Positions 47,272 to 54,881 of a DNA stretch of 64,000 nt are shown here, in pieces. Position 1 is the stretch's first letter; each line of letters opens with the position of its first letter. The notes beneath the pieces were generated by a model. The model had not been told where the DNA came from, made no database searches, and saw only the letters and a list, made by a program, of their open reading frames with translations. The stretch is from the NCBI RefSeq assembly GCF_004295795.1, contig NZ_SEBR01000021.1, forward strand, positions 42,131 through 106,130. Reading direction: 5' to 3'. Origin of the DNA: Flavobacterium sp. GTDB taxonomy: Bacteria > Bacteroidota > Bacteroidia > Flavobacteriales > Flavobacteriaceae. A program made the position numbers and the translations under genes.

Positions 47272-47633
47272 CTTTCGCGGATGCGCAACGGCTTTGACGT
47301 TTTTTTGACCGATGTGAGTCGCATCAGAAACCGATATGCGAACATGAGGAAAACCACCGATATCATAAAACAGATACAACCCGCCAAAACGAGATTGAGC
47401 ATGGTTTCCTGAGTCGGGATAAAAAGCTCGGAGTACATTGCGACCAATAAAGCGATTGCCGCGCCAGAGGTCAATATTCCGAAAATCAAGCTTTTGAGAA
47501 ATTCGATCTTTCGCCATTTGACCTCTGAATTGTTCATCAAATAACCGACAATTCCGCCTAAAATCCCCGAGATGAAAAATACGAATACCGTGATTCCCGG
47601 ATTCGTATCCATTAAATTTACCGCGCCACCCAT
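47268..47633 (-). CDS. Three-helix membrane protein, paralogue 1
   Basis: 121 residues from ATG 47633 (an ATG at 47612 would give 114). Three membrane segments: VFVFFISGILGGIVGYLM, a second in SLIFGILTSGAAIALLVAM, and a third in LVLAGCICFMISVVFLMFAY, ending in basic residues. The ISGxLGG start, three-helix plan and spacing recall the YEATS-like-associated three-TM proteins, but this is a weak guess. A similar protein lies at 54312. It sits between the two PAS-LuxR genes on the opposite strand. Confidence 0.72.
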   Translation of the reverse strand: MGGAVNLMDTNPGITVFVFFISGILGGIVGYLMNNSEVKWRKIEFLKSLIFGILTSGAAIALLVAMYSELFIPTQETMLNLVLAGCICFMISVVFLMFAYRFLMRLTSVKKTSKPLRIRES

Positions 47634-47751
47634 ACAACTGTCGATTAATGATTTAGCATCAAAGTTGTACAATATGCGAACACATAGCAATACCTAGTTA
47701 TAGTGATTTTTTTTGCGCCGTCTTTGACTACTTTTCCAGAAAATTGCCCAG

Positions 47752-48513
47752 ATGAAAAATCTCAAGAGTGAAATCGCGAAAATCCATGGTGAGATTTCGA
47801 TGGAACGCAACTGGAAAAATTACTCCATAGATTTCGAAGTGCACAAAAAACTGCTGCTCGCCTTTCAGCCAGGGCCGGCTTATTACTGGATCTTGAATAC
47901 GCAGGCCGGCACTTTCGAGATGATGTCGCCTGAAATCGAAGCGGTTTTGGGATACCATCCGGACGAAGCGACGTTTTCATTCCTGCTCGAAAAAATCCAC
48001 CCTGACGACACGCCTTACCTACTTAATTTCGAGGCCGCTCTGGGCGAATTCATTGCCCAAATGCCGTCCGAAAAAAGACATCGGTACAAATACCAATACG
48101 ATTTCAGAATTCAGAGAGCCGACGGAAAATACGTGAGAATCCTGAACCAATTGGTCATCATAACTTACGAGATAGAACTGAATCTGATTCGAACATTTGG
48201 CGTGCAATGCGACATCACGCATCTCAAAACAGATCCGAAACCGCGACTTTCGTTTATAGGATTTGAGGGCGAACCATCGTATTACGACGTTGTCCCAAAG
48301 ACGATTTTCCAACCGACGCCCGGAATTTTCAGTCCGCGCGAAAGACAGATCCTCGAACTTATCGTCGAAGGAAAAACCAGCAAAAAAATCGCCGAAGATC
48401 TTTTCATTTCGAAGTTCACGGTCGACACGCATCGCAAACAAATGCTTCGTAAAGCCAACTGCAAATCGGCATCGGAACTGATCTCGAAAGCGATACTGGA
48501 AGCTTGGATATAG
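47752..48513 (+). CDS. PAS-LuxR transcriptional regulator, paralogue 2
   Basis: 253 residues, same plan as the gene at 46507: a PAS-like domain (YYWILNTQAGTFEMMSPEI, LGYHPDEATFSF, IHPDDTPYLLNFEAAL, FGVQCDITHL) and a C-terminal LuxR HTH (FSPRERQILELIVEGKTSK, FISKFTVDTHRKQML). The two share the linker SFIGxEGExSYxDVxPK. They most likely arose by duplication and may sense different signals or compete for related sites. It ends 51 bp before gbsR. Confidence 0.88.
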   Translation: MKNLKSEIAKIHGEISMERNWKNYSIDFEVHKKLLLAFQPGPAYYWILNTQAGTFEMMSPEIEAVLGYHPDEATFSFLLEKIHPDDTPYLLNFEAALGEFIAQMPSEKRHRYKYQYDFRIQRADGKYVRILNQLVIITYEIELNLIRTFGVQCDITHLKTDPKPRLSFIGFEGEPSYYDVVPKTIFQPTPGIFSPRERQILELIVEGKTSKKIAEDLFISKFTVDTHRKQMLRKANCKSASELISKAILEAWI

Positions 48514-48516
48514 AAA

Positions 48517-48536
48517 GTTTCAGAAATATTTGAAAG
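48517..48536. promoter_or_regulatory. Putative GbsR operator 1 (gbsR promoter)
   Basis: GTTTCA-N8-TGAAAG, one base from a perfect GTTTCA-N8-TGAAAC palindrome. It overlaps the TTG (48530-48532) of the gbsR promoter, whose -7 box TACATTTG lies at 48553-48560, five bases before the ATG. The position is ideal for autorepression. Confidence 0.65.
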
Positions 48537-48552
48537 TTTAAAAATAAGTTCC

Positions 48553-48560
48553 TACATTTG
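48553..48560 (+). promoter_or_regulatory. -7 box of gbsR
   Basis: TACATTTG matches TAnnTTTG, 20 bases after the TTG at 48530-48532 that lies inside operator 1. Confidence 0.6.
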
Positions 48561-48564
48561 ACTC

Positions 48565-49068
48565 ATGGAACTCGAACAAGCCAAAAGACGATTTATAGAT
48601 TCATGGGGCGCCCTCGGCTCACAGTGGGGAATCAACCGAACGATGGCACAAATCCACGCGCTTTTGATGATCTCCAAAGATTCACTTTCGATGGAAGAAA
48701 TCATGGAAGATCTGTCGATTTCAAGAGGAAACGCGAGCATGAACCTTCGCGGCTTGATGGATTGGGGAATCGTTTTCAAGGAATACAAACCGGGCGAAAG
48801 ACGCGAATTCTTCGTTGCCGAAAAAGACCTGGACGAACTCGCGGTCAAAATTGCGAGAGAACGCAGCAAACGCGAGATCAAACCGGCGTTGAAAGTTTTG
48901 AAGGACGTTTCTTCGATCGATGCGGGAAGTTCCTCTGACAAAAAATATTTCACCGAACAAACCGGGAAGTTGTACGATTTCGTATCCAAAGCCGACAACA
49001 TGCTTGAAAAAGCGACCGAGTACAAAGACAACTGGCTTGCACAACTCGTTCTCAAAATCATGAGGTAA
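48565..49068 (+). CDS. GbsR/MarR-type winged-helix transcriptional regulator
   Basis: 167 residues. The fold begins RRFIDSWGALGSQWGINRTMAQIHALLMIS, then the recognition helix region MEEIMEDLSISRGNASMNLRGLMDWGIV and the wing YKPGERREFFVAEKD, as in the GbsR family. A C-terminal helical part for dimerisation follows. B. subtilis GbsR represses choline genes; the signal here is unknown. A shared palindrome upstream of this gene and of the next two genes suggests it controls them. Confidence 0.9.
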   Translation: MELEQAKRRFIDSWGALGSQWGINRTMAQIHALLMISKDSLSMEEIMEDLSISRGNASMNLRGLMDWGIVFKEYKPGERREFFVAEKDLDELAVKIARERSKREIKPALKVLKDVSSIDAGSSSDKKYFTEQTGKLYDFVSKADNMLEKATEYKDNWLAQLVLKIMR

Positions 49069-49084
49069 AAAAATTTGAGCAAAA

Positions 49085-49104
49085 ATTTCACTTTTTTCTG
49101 AAAC
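49085..49104. promoter_or_regulatory. Putative GbsR operator 2 (upstream of the DUF2071 gene)
   Basis: ATTTCA-N8-TGAAAC, one base from perfect, ending six bases before the ATG at 49111. With the minus strand read, it shares AAAGTTTCAGAAA with operator 1. Confidence 0.65.
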
Positions 49105-49110
49105 TTTAAT

Positions 49111-49866
49111 ATGAACCGATTCTTTCCATACTTCAAGAAAAACGATAAACCGAAAAGCTTCCTAAAAGCGCAATGGCGTCATTTGGCCTTCGCGAATTAC
49201 GAAGTGAATCCCGAAGTTTTGACACCGTTTTTGCCCGCCGGAACAGAATTGGATTTGTGGAACGGCAAGTGTCTCGCGAGTTTGGTCGCCTTCCTGTTCC
49301 TCGAAGTCCAGGTGTTTGGCGTGAAAGTTCCGGGACATGTGAATTTCGAGGAAGTGAACATCCGATTTTACGTGAAGCGTTTCGACGGAAAACAGTGGAA
49401 ACGAGGCGTGGTTTTCGTCAAGGAAATCGTTCCGAAAAGCGCAATCGCGTTTATTGCAAATACGTTTTACAAGGAAAAATACGAGCGTTTGCCGATGCGT
49501 CATTCGTTTTCGGAGTCTGATTTTACCAAAACTTACGAATTCGGCTGGAAGAAAACCGGCAACTGGAATACGTTCTCGGTAGACACGAAAAAGGTCGCCA
49601 CCGAAATCCCGAAAGGTTCGCAAACCGAATTCATCACCGAACACTATTTCGGTTATTCAAAACAGAATGCCGTGACGACTTTCGAGTATGAAGTCAAACA
49701 TCCGCGGTGGCAACAATTCGAGGTGAGCGATTTCAAGATCGACGTTGATTTCGAAGCCGTTTATGGAGAACAGTTCGCTTTTATGAAAGATCTCGAACCC
49801 GCTTCTGTTTTTCTCGCCGATGGATCGCAAATCTCCGTCGAAAACAAAATCAGGATCACGACCTAA
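49111..49866 (+). CDS. DUF2071 (YqjF-like) protein
   Basis: 251 residues. DUF2071 landmarks: FLKAQWRHLAFANYEVNPEVL, FLPAGTELDLWNGKCLASLVAFLF, HVNFEEVNIRFYVKR and the later KERLPMRHSF-type segment (here YERLPMRHSF). The family is related in fold to acetoacetate decarboxylase but has no known reaction. Cytoplasmic; no signal peptide. It is the first target gene behind operator 2. Confidence 0.87.
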   Translation: MNRFFPYFKKNDKPKSFLKAQWRHLAFANYEVNPEVLTPFLPAGTELDLWNGKCLASLVAFLFLEVQVFGVKVPGHVNFEEVNIRFYVKRFDGKQWKRGVVFVKEIVPKSAIAFIANTFYKEKYERLPMRHSFSESDFTKTYEFGWKKTGNWNTFSVDTKKVATEIPKGSQTEFITEHYFGYSKQNAVTTFEYEVKHPRWQQFEVSDFKIDVDFEAVYGEQFAFMKDLEPASVFLADGSQISVENKIRITT

Positions 49867-49882
49867 AAAAATTTTACGAAAT

Positions 49883-49902
49883 GTTTCATTTTTTTCTGAA
49901 AC
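49883..49902. promoter_or_regulatory. Putative GbsR operator 3 (upstream of the DCC gene)
   Basis: A perfect GTTTCA-N8-TGAAAC palindrome in the gap between the DUF2071 and DCC genes, followed by the same CTTTAATAT as operator 2. Confidence 0.7.
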
Positions 49903-49918
49903 TTTAATATTTACTACA

Positions 49919-50734
49919 ATGAAAACTTTGGCCAACCAAACCTTGATCTTCGACGAAGATTGTCCGCTGTGCCGCGCTTACAGTGGTGCTTTCGTGAAAG
50001 TAGGAATGCTCGATGCGCAAGGAAAAATGCCGTATTCTGAACTGACGGCTTGCGAATTCGTCGACCGAAAACGCGCTGCGAACGAAATTGCGCTTGTCGA
50101 TCACGCAAACAAAACCACACTTTACGGCATCGACAGTTTGCTCGAAGTCATTGGCGCTTCTTTTCCGATCGTGAAAAAAATCGGGCAGTTCGCTCCCGTT
50201 CATTTTTTGCTGACGAGGTTGTACAAATTCATTTCTTACAACAGAAAAGTCATTATGCCGAACCCAAAAACAGCCAAAAATCACGTGCAGTGCTTGCCTG
50301 ATTTCAATGTGAAATATCGAGTGATTTACCTTATTTTCGCGGTTTTGGCGACGGCTTTCACGCTTCACGCTTTCGCGGATCTGCTTCCGGAAATCGCTCA
50401 CACGAATCTTGCGACAGAACTCGTTCTGGCTTTCGGACAAGTCGTTTTCCAGGCAATTTTCCTCGCCAGAAAAGACTTCAAAACCATTCTCGATTACAGC
50501 GGAAACTTGCTCACGGTTTCTTTGTTCGGATCATTGCTTTTGCTTCCGATGTTGATTGCGAGCCAGTTCTTCACCGTTGGCGAATTCGTTGCCGTGAATT
50601 ATTTCGGCTTGACCGCGACTTTGATGTTTCTCGAACATTTCCGACGCATCGAATTGCTGAAACTGCCAAAAATCCTGTGCTTGACCTGGATTTTGTATCG
50701 CATCTTATTCGTCGCTTATCTTACAATCCGTTAA
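49919..50734 (+). CDS. DCC-family (DUF393) protein with C-terminal membrane domain
   Basis: 271 residues from ATG 49919. The N-terminal 120 residues are the DCC domain with the thioredoxin-like motif IFDEDCPLCRAY (DxxCPxC). The second half holds about four membrane helices (VIYLIFAVLATAFTLHAFA, then LVLAFGQVVFQAIFLA, then LLTVSLFGSLLLLPMLIAS). DCC proteins are predicted thiol-disulfide oxidoreductases; fusion to a membrane part places the Cys pair at the inner membrane. An upstream in-frame start would run over operator 3 and is rejected. Confidence 0.85.
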   Translation: MKTLANQTLIFDEDCPLCRAYSGAFVKVGMLDAQGKMPYSELTACEFVDRKRAANEIALVDHANKTTLYGIDSLLEVIGASFPIVKKIGQFAPVHFLLTRLYKFISYNRKVIMPNPKTAKNHVQCLPDFNVKYRVIYLIFAVLATAFTLHAFADLLPEIAHTNLATELVLAFGQVVFQAIFLARKDFKTILDYSGNLLTVSLFGSLLLLPMLIASQFFTVGEFVAVNYFGLTATLMFLEHFRRIELLKLPKILCLTWILYRILFVAYLTIR

Positions 50735-50759
50735 TCTGAAAACCCAAAAATTCAAGATC

Positions 50760-51668
50760 ATGAACAAATTAGTAATCGCCGCCGGTACAGGTTTTCTTGG
50801 AAATGTCCTGGCCGAAAACCTCAAAAATCGCTTTGAACAGATCGTGATTTTGACTCGCGGACAAAGCAAAACCGTCGGACACGTTCGCATGGTGACTTGG
50901 GACGCCAAGAAAATGACGGGTTGGGAAAACGAACTCGAAAACGCCGATGTCCTGATAAATCTCGCAGGAAAAAGTGTCGATTGCCGCTACACGGACGCGA
51001 ACAAAAAGGAGATTCTGGCGTCAAGAATCGACAGTACTTCTGTGTTGAACCTGGCTGTGAGAACTTGCGTGAATCCGCCAAAACACTGGCTTAATTCTTC
51101 AACAGCGACGATTTACAGACATTCTTTGGACAAGCGAATGGATGAAACCGAAGGCGAAATCGGGAGCGATTTTTCTATGGACGTGGCTAAAGCTTGGGAA
51201 GCCGAATTCTACAGCGTCGAAACGCCAAAAACGCTGAAAACCGCGCTCAGAACTTCTATCGTCTTGGGCAAAAAAGGTGGCGCTTTCCTTGCGCTCAAAA
51301 ACATCGCAAGACTCGGATTTGGTGGACAACAAGGCAATGGACGCCAATTCGTAAGTTGGATTCACGAGAAAGATTTTGCGCGAGCGGTTGCATTCGTCAT
51401 CGACAAAAAACTCGAAGGCGCGGTGAATGTCGTTTCTCCGGAACCGATCCGAAACGCTTTGTTCATGAAAGTCCTGAGAAAAACTTTGGGCGTCGCAGCC
51501 GGAATTCCGATTGGCAAAAAACTGCTGGAATTTGGAGCGAAAATCGTCGGAACCGAAACCGAATTGGTGCTGAAAAGCCGAAATGTCGTTCCGAAAAGAT
51601 TGCTCGAAAACGGCTTCACTTTCGTTTACGGAACACTCGAAAAAGCACTTCACAACCTCACGCATTGA
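50760..51668 (+). CDS. TIGR01777 (SDR39U1-like) epimerase-family protein
   Basis: 302 residues. An extended short-chain dehydrogenase fold: dinucleotide motif AAGTGFLGNVLAENL, then ADVLINLAGKSVDCRY and NSSTATIYRHS in place of the usual catalytic SxxxYxxxK core, and a C-terminal DUF1731-like end (VVPKRLLENGFTF). Often mislabelled as a cell-division inhibitor; actual substrate unknown. In many genomes it neighbours an SRPBCC gene, as it does here at 53860. It follows the DCC gene by 25 bp. Confidence 0.9.
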   Translation: MNKLVIAAGTGFLGNVLAENLKNRFEQIVILTRGQSKTVGHVRMVTWDAKKMTGWENELENADVLINLAGKSVDCRYTDANKKEILASRIDSTSVLNLAVRTCVNPPKHWLNSSTATIYRHSLDKRMDETEGEIGSDFSMDVAKAWEAEFYSVETPKTLKTALRTSIVLGKKGGAFLALKNIARLGFGGQQGNGRQFVSWIHEKDFARAVAFVIDKKLEGAVNVVSPEPIRNALFMKVLRKTLGVAAGIPIGKKLLEFGAKIVGTETELVLKSRNVVPKRLLENGFTFVYGTLEKALHNLTH

Positions 51669-51670
51669 TT

Positions 51671-52168
51671 ATGGAAACGATCGATTACACGAAAATGATC
51701 CGCAAAATCGGCAAACAAGAAGCGCTTTTAGCCACCGGAATTGCGCTTTTGATAGACACTTTAATCCTTGTTATCGGTTTTGGGAAACAATATGATTCGG
51801 AGTCGTTTTATGATCCAAAACTTTGGGCAACCGCTGTTTTTGCTTTTGCGTTACTAATCGTCGGACAACTTTTTGGCCAAACATGCGCAAAATTTATCTC
51901 GAAACATTCGCGAGCTTGGTGGCTTGGCGGCATAATCTGTGCTTTTGCGACGTTGTTCGTCTCGGCTGCGATTTGCGGTTTATACTTTTTGTTGGCGACG
52001 GGCGAGATCATAAAAGGAAATGTTTCGGTTTGGGAAAATATAGTCTCGGCGGTTTTTGCATTGCCGGCTGTTTTCGTGGTTTACAGCTCGCCCGTTCTGG
52101 TCGCCCACGGACTTTGGTTCGGCTACCGTATTTCAAATAAGATCAAAAAACTAGCTGCCGAACTTTAA
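51671..52168 (+). CDS. Four-helix membrane protein, tandem paralogue 1
   Basis: 165 residues with four membrane segments (GIALLIDTLILVIGF, ATAVFAFALLIVGQLFGQ, GGIICAFATLFVSAAICGLY, IVSAVFALPAVFVVYSS). Begins METIDYTKMIRKI. The end AHGLWFGYRISNKIK is shared with the next two genes. No known family. Two bases after the TIGR01777 stop, so part of the same operon. Confidence 0.78.
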   Translation: METIDYTKMIRKIGKQEALLATGIALLIDTLILVIGFGKQYDSESFYDPKLWATAVFAFALLIVGQLFGQTCAKFISKHSRAWWLGGIICAFATLFVSAAICGLYFLLATGEIIKGNVSVWENIVSAVFALPAVFVVYSSPVLVAHGLWFGYRISNKIKKLAAEL

Positions 52169-52177
52169 TTCACTTGT

Positions 52178-52675
52178 ATGGAAACGAACGATTACACAAA
52201 AATGATCCGGAAAATCGCGAGTCGCGAGGCTTTTATCGCAACCGGAATCGCGTTGACTATCGACTGCATAATCCTGATTGTCGCCACTTTGACCGATGAT
52301 AGCATGTTTGCCATCGAATCGCGAACGCTTTGGATTCCGATAATTTTCGCCATTGCGCTACTTGTTTTTGGGCAACTTTTGGCAAAACGCACAGCAGTTT
52401 TAATTTCTCGAAAACCTCACATTTGGTGGCTTGCCGGGCCAATTTGCGCTGCGGTGACGTTGTTCATTGCCGTCTCCATTTGCAGTTCGCTGTTTTTCAT
52501 AAACGAAGCAATTGTGAATTTCAATATAGATTTGTTTTGGATGGATCTTGCCGTATTTACGCTCGGAATTCCTGCCGGAATACTCATTTACAGTTCGCCT
52601 TTTCTGCTCGCCCACGGACTTTGGTTCGGTTACCGAATTTCAAATCGGATCAAAAACCTTCACGTCGAAGTCTAA
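52178..52675 (+). CDS. Four-helix membrane protein, tandem paralogue 2
   Basis: 165 residues, closely related along its whole length to the preceding protein (METNDYTKMIRKI start; LAHGLWFGYRISNRIK end; same four-helix plan with an RKPHIWWLAG-like loop before helix 3). Probably produced by tandem duplication. Nine bases after the previous stop. Confidence 0.78.
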   Translation: METNDYTKMIRKIASREAFIATGIALTIDCIILIVATLTDDSMFAIESRTLWIPIIFAIALLVFGQLLAKRTAVLISRKPHIWWLAGPICAAVTLFIAVSICSSLFFINEAIVNFNIDLFWMDLAVFTLGIPAGILIYSSPFLLAHGLWFGYRISNRIKNLHVEV

Positions 52676-52685
52676 CGCAATCGCA

Positions 52686-53129
52686 ATGAAAACTATCAGA
52701 AATCTTGCAAAAATCGATTTTATCGGAAGAACCGAAGCTGCTTTTGGCATTTCGGTAGCGATCGTCCTTGACCTTTTGATCTTGTTATGGAACAATTTCA
52801 GTTTCGGTGAAAAAGAGTGGAATTTGCTGCTTTTGGACGCTTTGGCCTTCTTTCTCGTAGCACAAATTTCCGGAACTTTTGCCGCCAGAGCGATTCTCGT
52901 TCACGATTGGTCGTCAGGATTCGTCGGGATTTGCGCCGCCTGGATTACGTTACTGGCAACGACGATCGCGCATTGTTTCCTTTACGGATCGGTTTTCGAA
53001 AAATCCATCGTCTCGGAAACGGGAAATATTTGTGTGCTTGTTTTCCTATTCGGCTTCATTCCGTCTGGCATTCACGGCATCTGGTTTGGCTACAGAATTT
53101 ACAAACGCGGACAAAAACTCGAGCCATGA
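52686..53129 (+). CDS. Four-helix membrane protein, tandem paralogue 3
   Basis: 147 residues from ATG 52686, a more diverged third member (LAKIDFIGRTEAAFGISVAI start; GIHGIWFGYRIYKRGQKL end). Helices: VAIVLDLLILLWNNF, LLLLDALAFFLVAQISG, GICAAWITLLATTIAHCFLY, VLVFLFGFIPSGIHG. Its TGA overlaps the ATG of the next gene (ATGA), which points to translational coupling. Confidence 0.77.
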   Translation: MKTIRNLAKIDFIGRTEAAFGISVAIVLDLLILLWNNFSFGEKEWNLLLLDALAFFLVAQISGTFAARAILVHDWSSGFVGICAAWITLLATTIAHCFLYGSVFEKSIVSETGNICVLVFLFGFIPSGIHGIWFGYRIYKRGQKLEP

Positions 53130-53473
53130 ACCTGAATCTCTTCGCTTATTCCATTTTTCTCGCGATCGCGGTCTTCATCATCGGTTTCGTCGGACAGATT
53201 TGCTACAGGAACGGAAATGTGTTCGTGCTCGCGCTCATTCCGGGACATCGCGATTTGTGCGTCAAGATAAACCGCACTTTGCTTACGGGTTATTATTTGG
53301 TGAATGTGGGATATGCGGCTACGACTTTGGCTTCGTGGGAACCGATCTCGAATTTTGCCCAAGTCGTCGAATCGGTTGCGCAAAAAACCGCGATCATCGT
53401 CTCGATTTTAACCGTTTTGCATTATCTCAACATTTTCCTGATTTCGAATCACGTCAAAAAATTAATCCAATAA
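53126..53473 (+). CDS. Small membrane protein, pair member 1
   Basis: 115 residues with three membrane segments (FAYSIFLAIAVFIIGFVGQI, LLTGYYLVNVGYAATTLAS, TAIIVSILTVLHYLNIFLI). Shares GYYLVNVGYA and the ...PGHRDL... region with the next protein, so the two are paralogues. Function unknown. Start overlaps the previous stop. Confidence 0.72.
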   Translation: MNLNLFAYSIFLAIAVFIIGFVGQICYRNGNVFVLALIPGHRDLCVKINRTLLTGYYLVNVGYAATTLASWEPISNFAQVVESVAQKTAIIVSILTVLHYLNIFLISNHVKKLIQ

Positions 53474-53482
53474 ATTATTATT

Positions 53483-53845
53483 ATGGACACTTCACTTTAT
53501 CTCATCGGCTATTTCATCTATCTTCCGATCGCTTTCGGACTCACGTTTTACGTTTCTCGTTCGCTTTTCAAAAACAGCAAGGTTTATATGATGGACATTT
53601 TTCACGGACGCGAGGAAATCGCGACGGCAACCAACAAATTGTTCGAAACCGGATTCTACCTCGTGAACATCGGCTGGGCGCTCATGATCTTGCGATTGAG
53701 TTTGACGGAATATGATTACCGCCATCTGATGGAAGATTTGAGCTACAAAATTGGCGGATTCTCGATTTACCTGGGCGTAATGCTTTTTGTGAACCTCTAC
53801 TTTTTCTTCCGCGGAAAGCGCAAAGCCAATTCAGTTAACAATTAA
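53483..53845 (+). CDS. Small membrane protein, pair member 2
   Basis: 120 residues, three membrane segments (SLYLIGYFIYLPIAFGLTF, LFETGFYLVNIGWALMIL, KIGGFSIYLGVMLFVNLYFF), paralogous to the preceding protein (GFYLVNIGWA versus GYYLVNVGYA). Ends with a basic tail. An AT-rich TTAATAATT spacer leads to the SRPBCC gene. Confidence 0.72.
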   Translation: MDTSLYLIGYFIYLPIAFGLTFYVSRSLFKNSKVYMMDIFHGREEIATATNKLFETGFYLVNIGWALMILRLSLTEYDYRHLMEDLSYKIGGFSIYLGVMLFVNLYFFFRGKRKANSVNN

Positions 53846-53859
53846 TAATTAATAATTTG

Positions 53860-54315
53860 GTGGTGACCATTCTCAAATTCAAAACCACGATCGATGCTTC
53901 GGTTCAGACCGTTTTCGACTTGAGCCGAAGCGTCGATCTTCACTTGGAATCGACCTCTCAAACCGATGAAAAAGTCGTGGGCGGAAAAATGTCGGGCTTG
54001 ATGGAGTTGGGAGAAACCGTGACCTGGCGTGCTAAACACTTCGGATTTTATCTGACGCACGAAAGCAAAATAACACAAATGACCGACGGTTTTTTCGTGG
54101 ACGAAATGATTTCCGGCCATTTCAAATCGTTTCGGCACGAGCATTTTTTTACCGTTGACGCATCCGGCTTGACCGAAATGACAGACCTTATAAGGTATGG
54201 AACGCCGTTTGGGATTTTCGGATGGATTTTCGATGGATTATTGCTCGAGGCGCATCTGCGGAAGCTTATCGAAAACCGCAATTTGTGCATAAAACGCGCG
54301 GCCGAAAAAACTTAG
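53860..54315 (+). CDS. SRPBCC-family (START-like) ligand-binding protein
   Basis: About 151 residues. Helix-grip fold typical of SRPBCC: TTIDASVQTVFDLSRSVDLHLESTS, then GETVTWRAKHFGFYLTHESKI, FVDEMISGHFKSFRHEHFF, FGIFGWIFDGLLLEAHL. These proteins bind lipids or other hydrophobic molecules. No ATG is available; translation must start at GTG (53860 or 53863) or TTG 53857. It often pairs with TIGR01777 proteins, as in this cluster. Its TAG overlaps the stop of the convergent next gene (TTAG). Confidence 0.82.
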   Translation: MVTILKFKTTIDASVQTVFDLSRSVDLHLESTSQTDEKVVGGKMSGLMELGETVTWRAKHFGFYLTHESKITQMTDGFFVDEMISGHFKSFRHEHFFTVDASGLTEMTDLIRYGTPFGIFGWIFDGLLLEAHLRKLIENRNLCIKRAAEKT

Positions 54316-54632
54316 AATTCCAATGTTTCGTGCCGCCTCGCGACCAATCCATAAGCCAATGCCAACAAAAACGCGGGCATGAACGAAACGCACCAAAGGA
54401 ACAAAGTCTGCAATTCTGAAGGAACGCCGTTGACGAAATCGTAAAGGGCAAAATGCACGAGTAAAAGTGAAAGCAGCGAAAATACGATTCCGAAGAGCAT
54501 GCTTTTGATGCAATTCTGCATTTCCTTTTTTTGGGCCGGCACCATCAAGTAGGCCAAAATTCCCGCTAACATACCTGAGGATATGATGATTAGCAATAAA
54601 ACATCGGTTTGGGTTATCTGAAGCATTTTCAT
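54312..54632 (-). CDS. Three-helix membrane protein, paralogue 2
   Basis: 106 residues. Three membrane segments (DVLLLIIISSGMLAGILAYLM, SMLFGIVFSLLSLLLVHFAL, LFLWCVSFMPAFLLALAYGL), with the same plan and KSLxFGI-type second helix as the protein at 47268. The family is unclear. Its stop overlaps that of the SRPBCC gene. The 114-bp gap up to 54747 shows no signal. Confidence 0.7.
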   Translation of the reverse strand: MKMLQITQTDVLLLIIISSGMLAGILAYLMVPAQKKEMQNCIKSMLFGIVFSLLSLLLVHFALYDFVNGVPSELQTLFLWCVSFMPAFLLALAYGLVARRHETLEF

Positions 54633-54746
54633 AGCTGTGGTTTTTCTGATATTAAATTATGAAAATCCTTGATATTCGCAAAATGCGACTATTAATTTTA
54701 ACAGATTTTTTTCCTGGATTGGAGTTTTCTAATTTCTTTCAGTCTA

Positions 54747-54881
54747 TCAGAGAATGTTGAATGTCCATCGGAACAAACCCAAATAAATATAGGTCACTAT
54801 AAAAAATATCCAGGCCAGGAAAACGACCAAAAATTTGATGCCGTTGCACGCGAATCCTAAAAAATAAACTTCCTTTTTCAT
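54747..54881 (-). CDS. Hidden 44-residue membrane protein coupled to the UbiA-like gene
   Basis: A short frame of 44 codons plus stop, beginning MKKEVYFLGFACNGIKFLVV and ending in a charged-aromatic FRWTFNIL. One hydrophobic span at about residues 16-36. Its ATG overlaps the TGA of the UbiA-like gene (ATGA), the usual sign of translational coupling. Composition and frame are protein-like although the gene is tiny. Function unknown; a small partner of the UbiA-like protein is inferred. Confidence 0.6.
   Translation of the reverse strand: MKKEVYFLGFACNGIKFLVVFLAWIFFIVTYIYLGLFRWTFNIL

Noticed and set aside
49897..49902. TGAAAC as the -35 of an ECF sigma-factor promoter
   Set aside because: The matching -10 would fall on or after the start codons of both target genes; the palindromic arrangement fits a dimeric repressor better.
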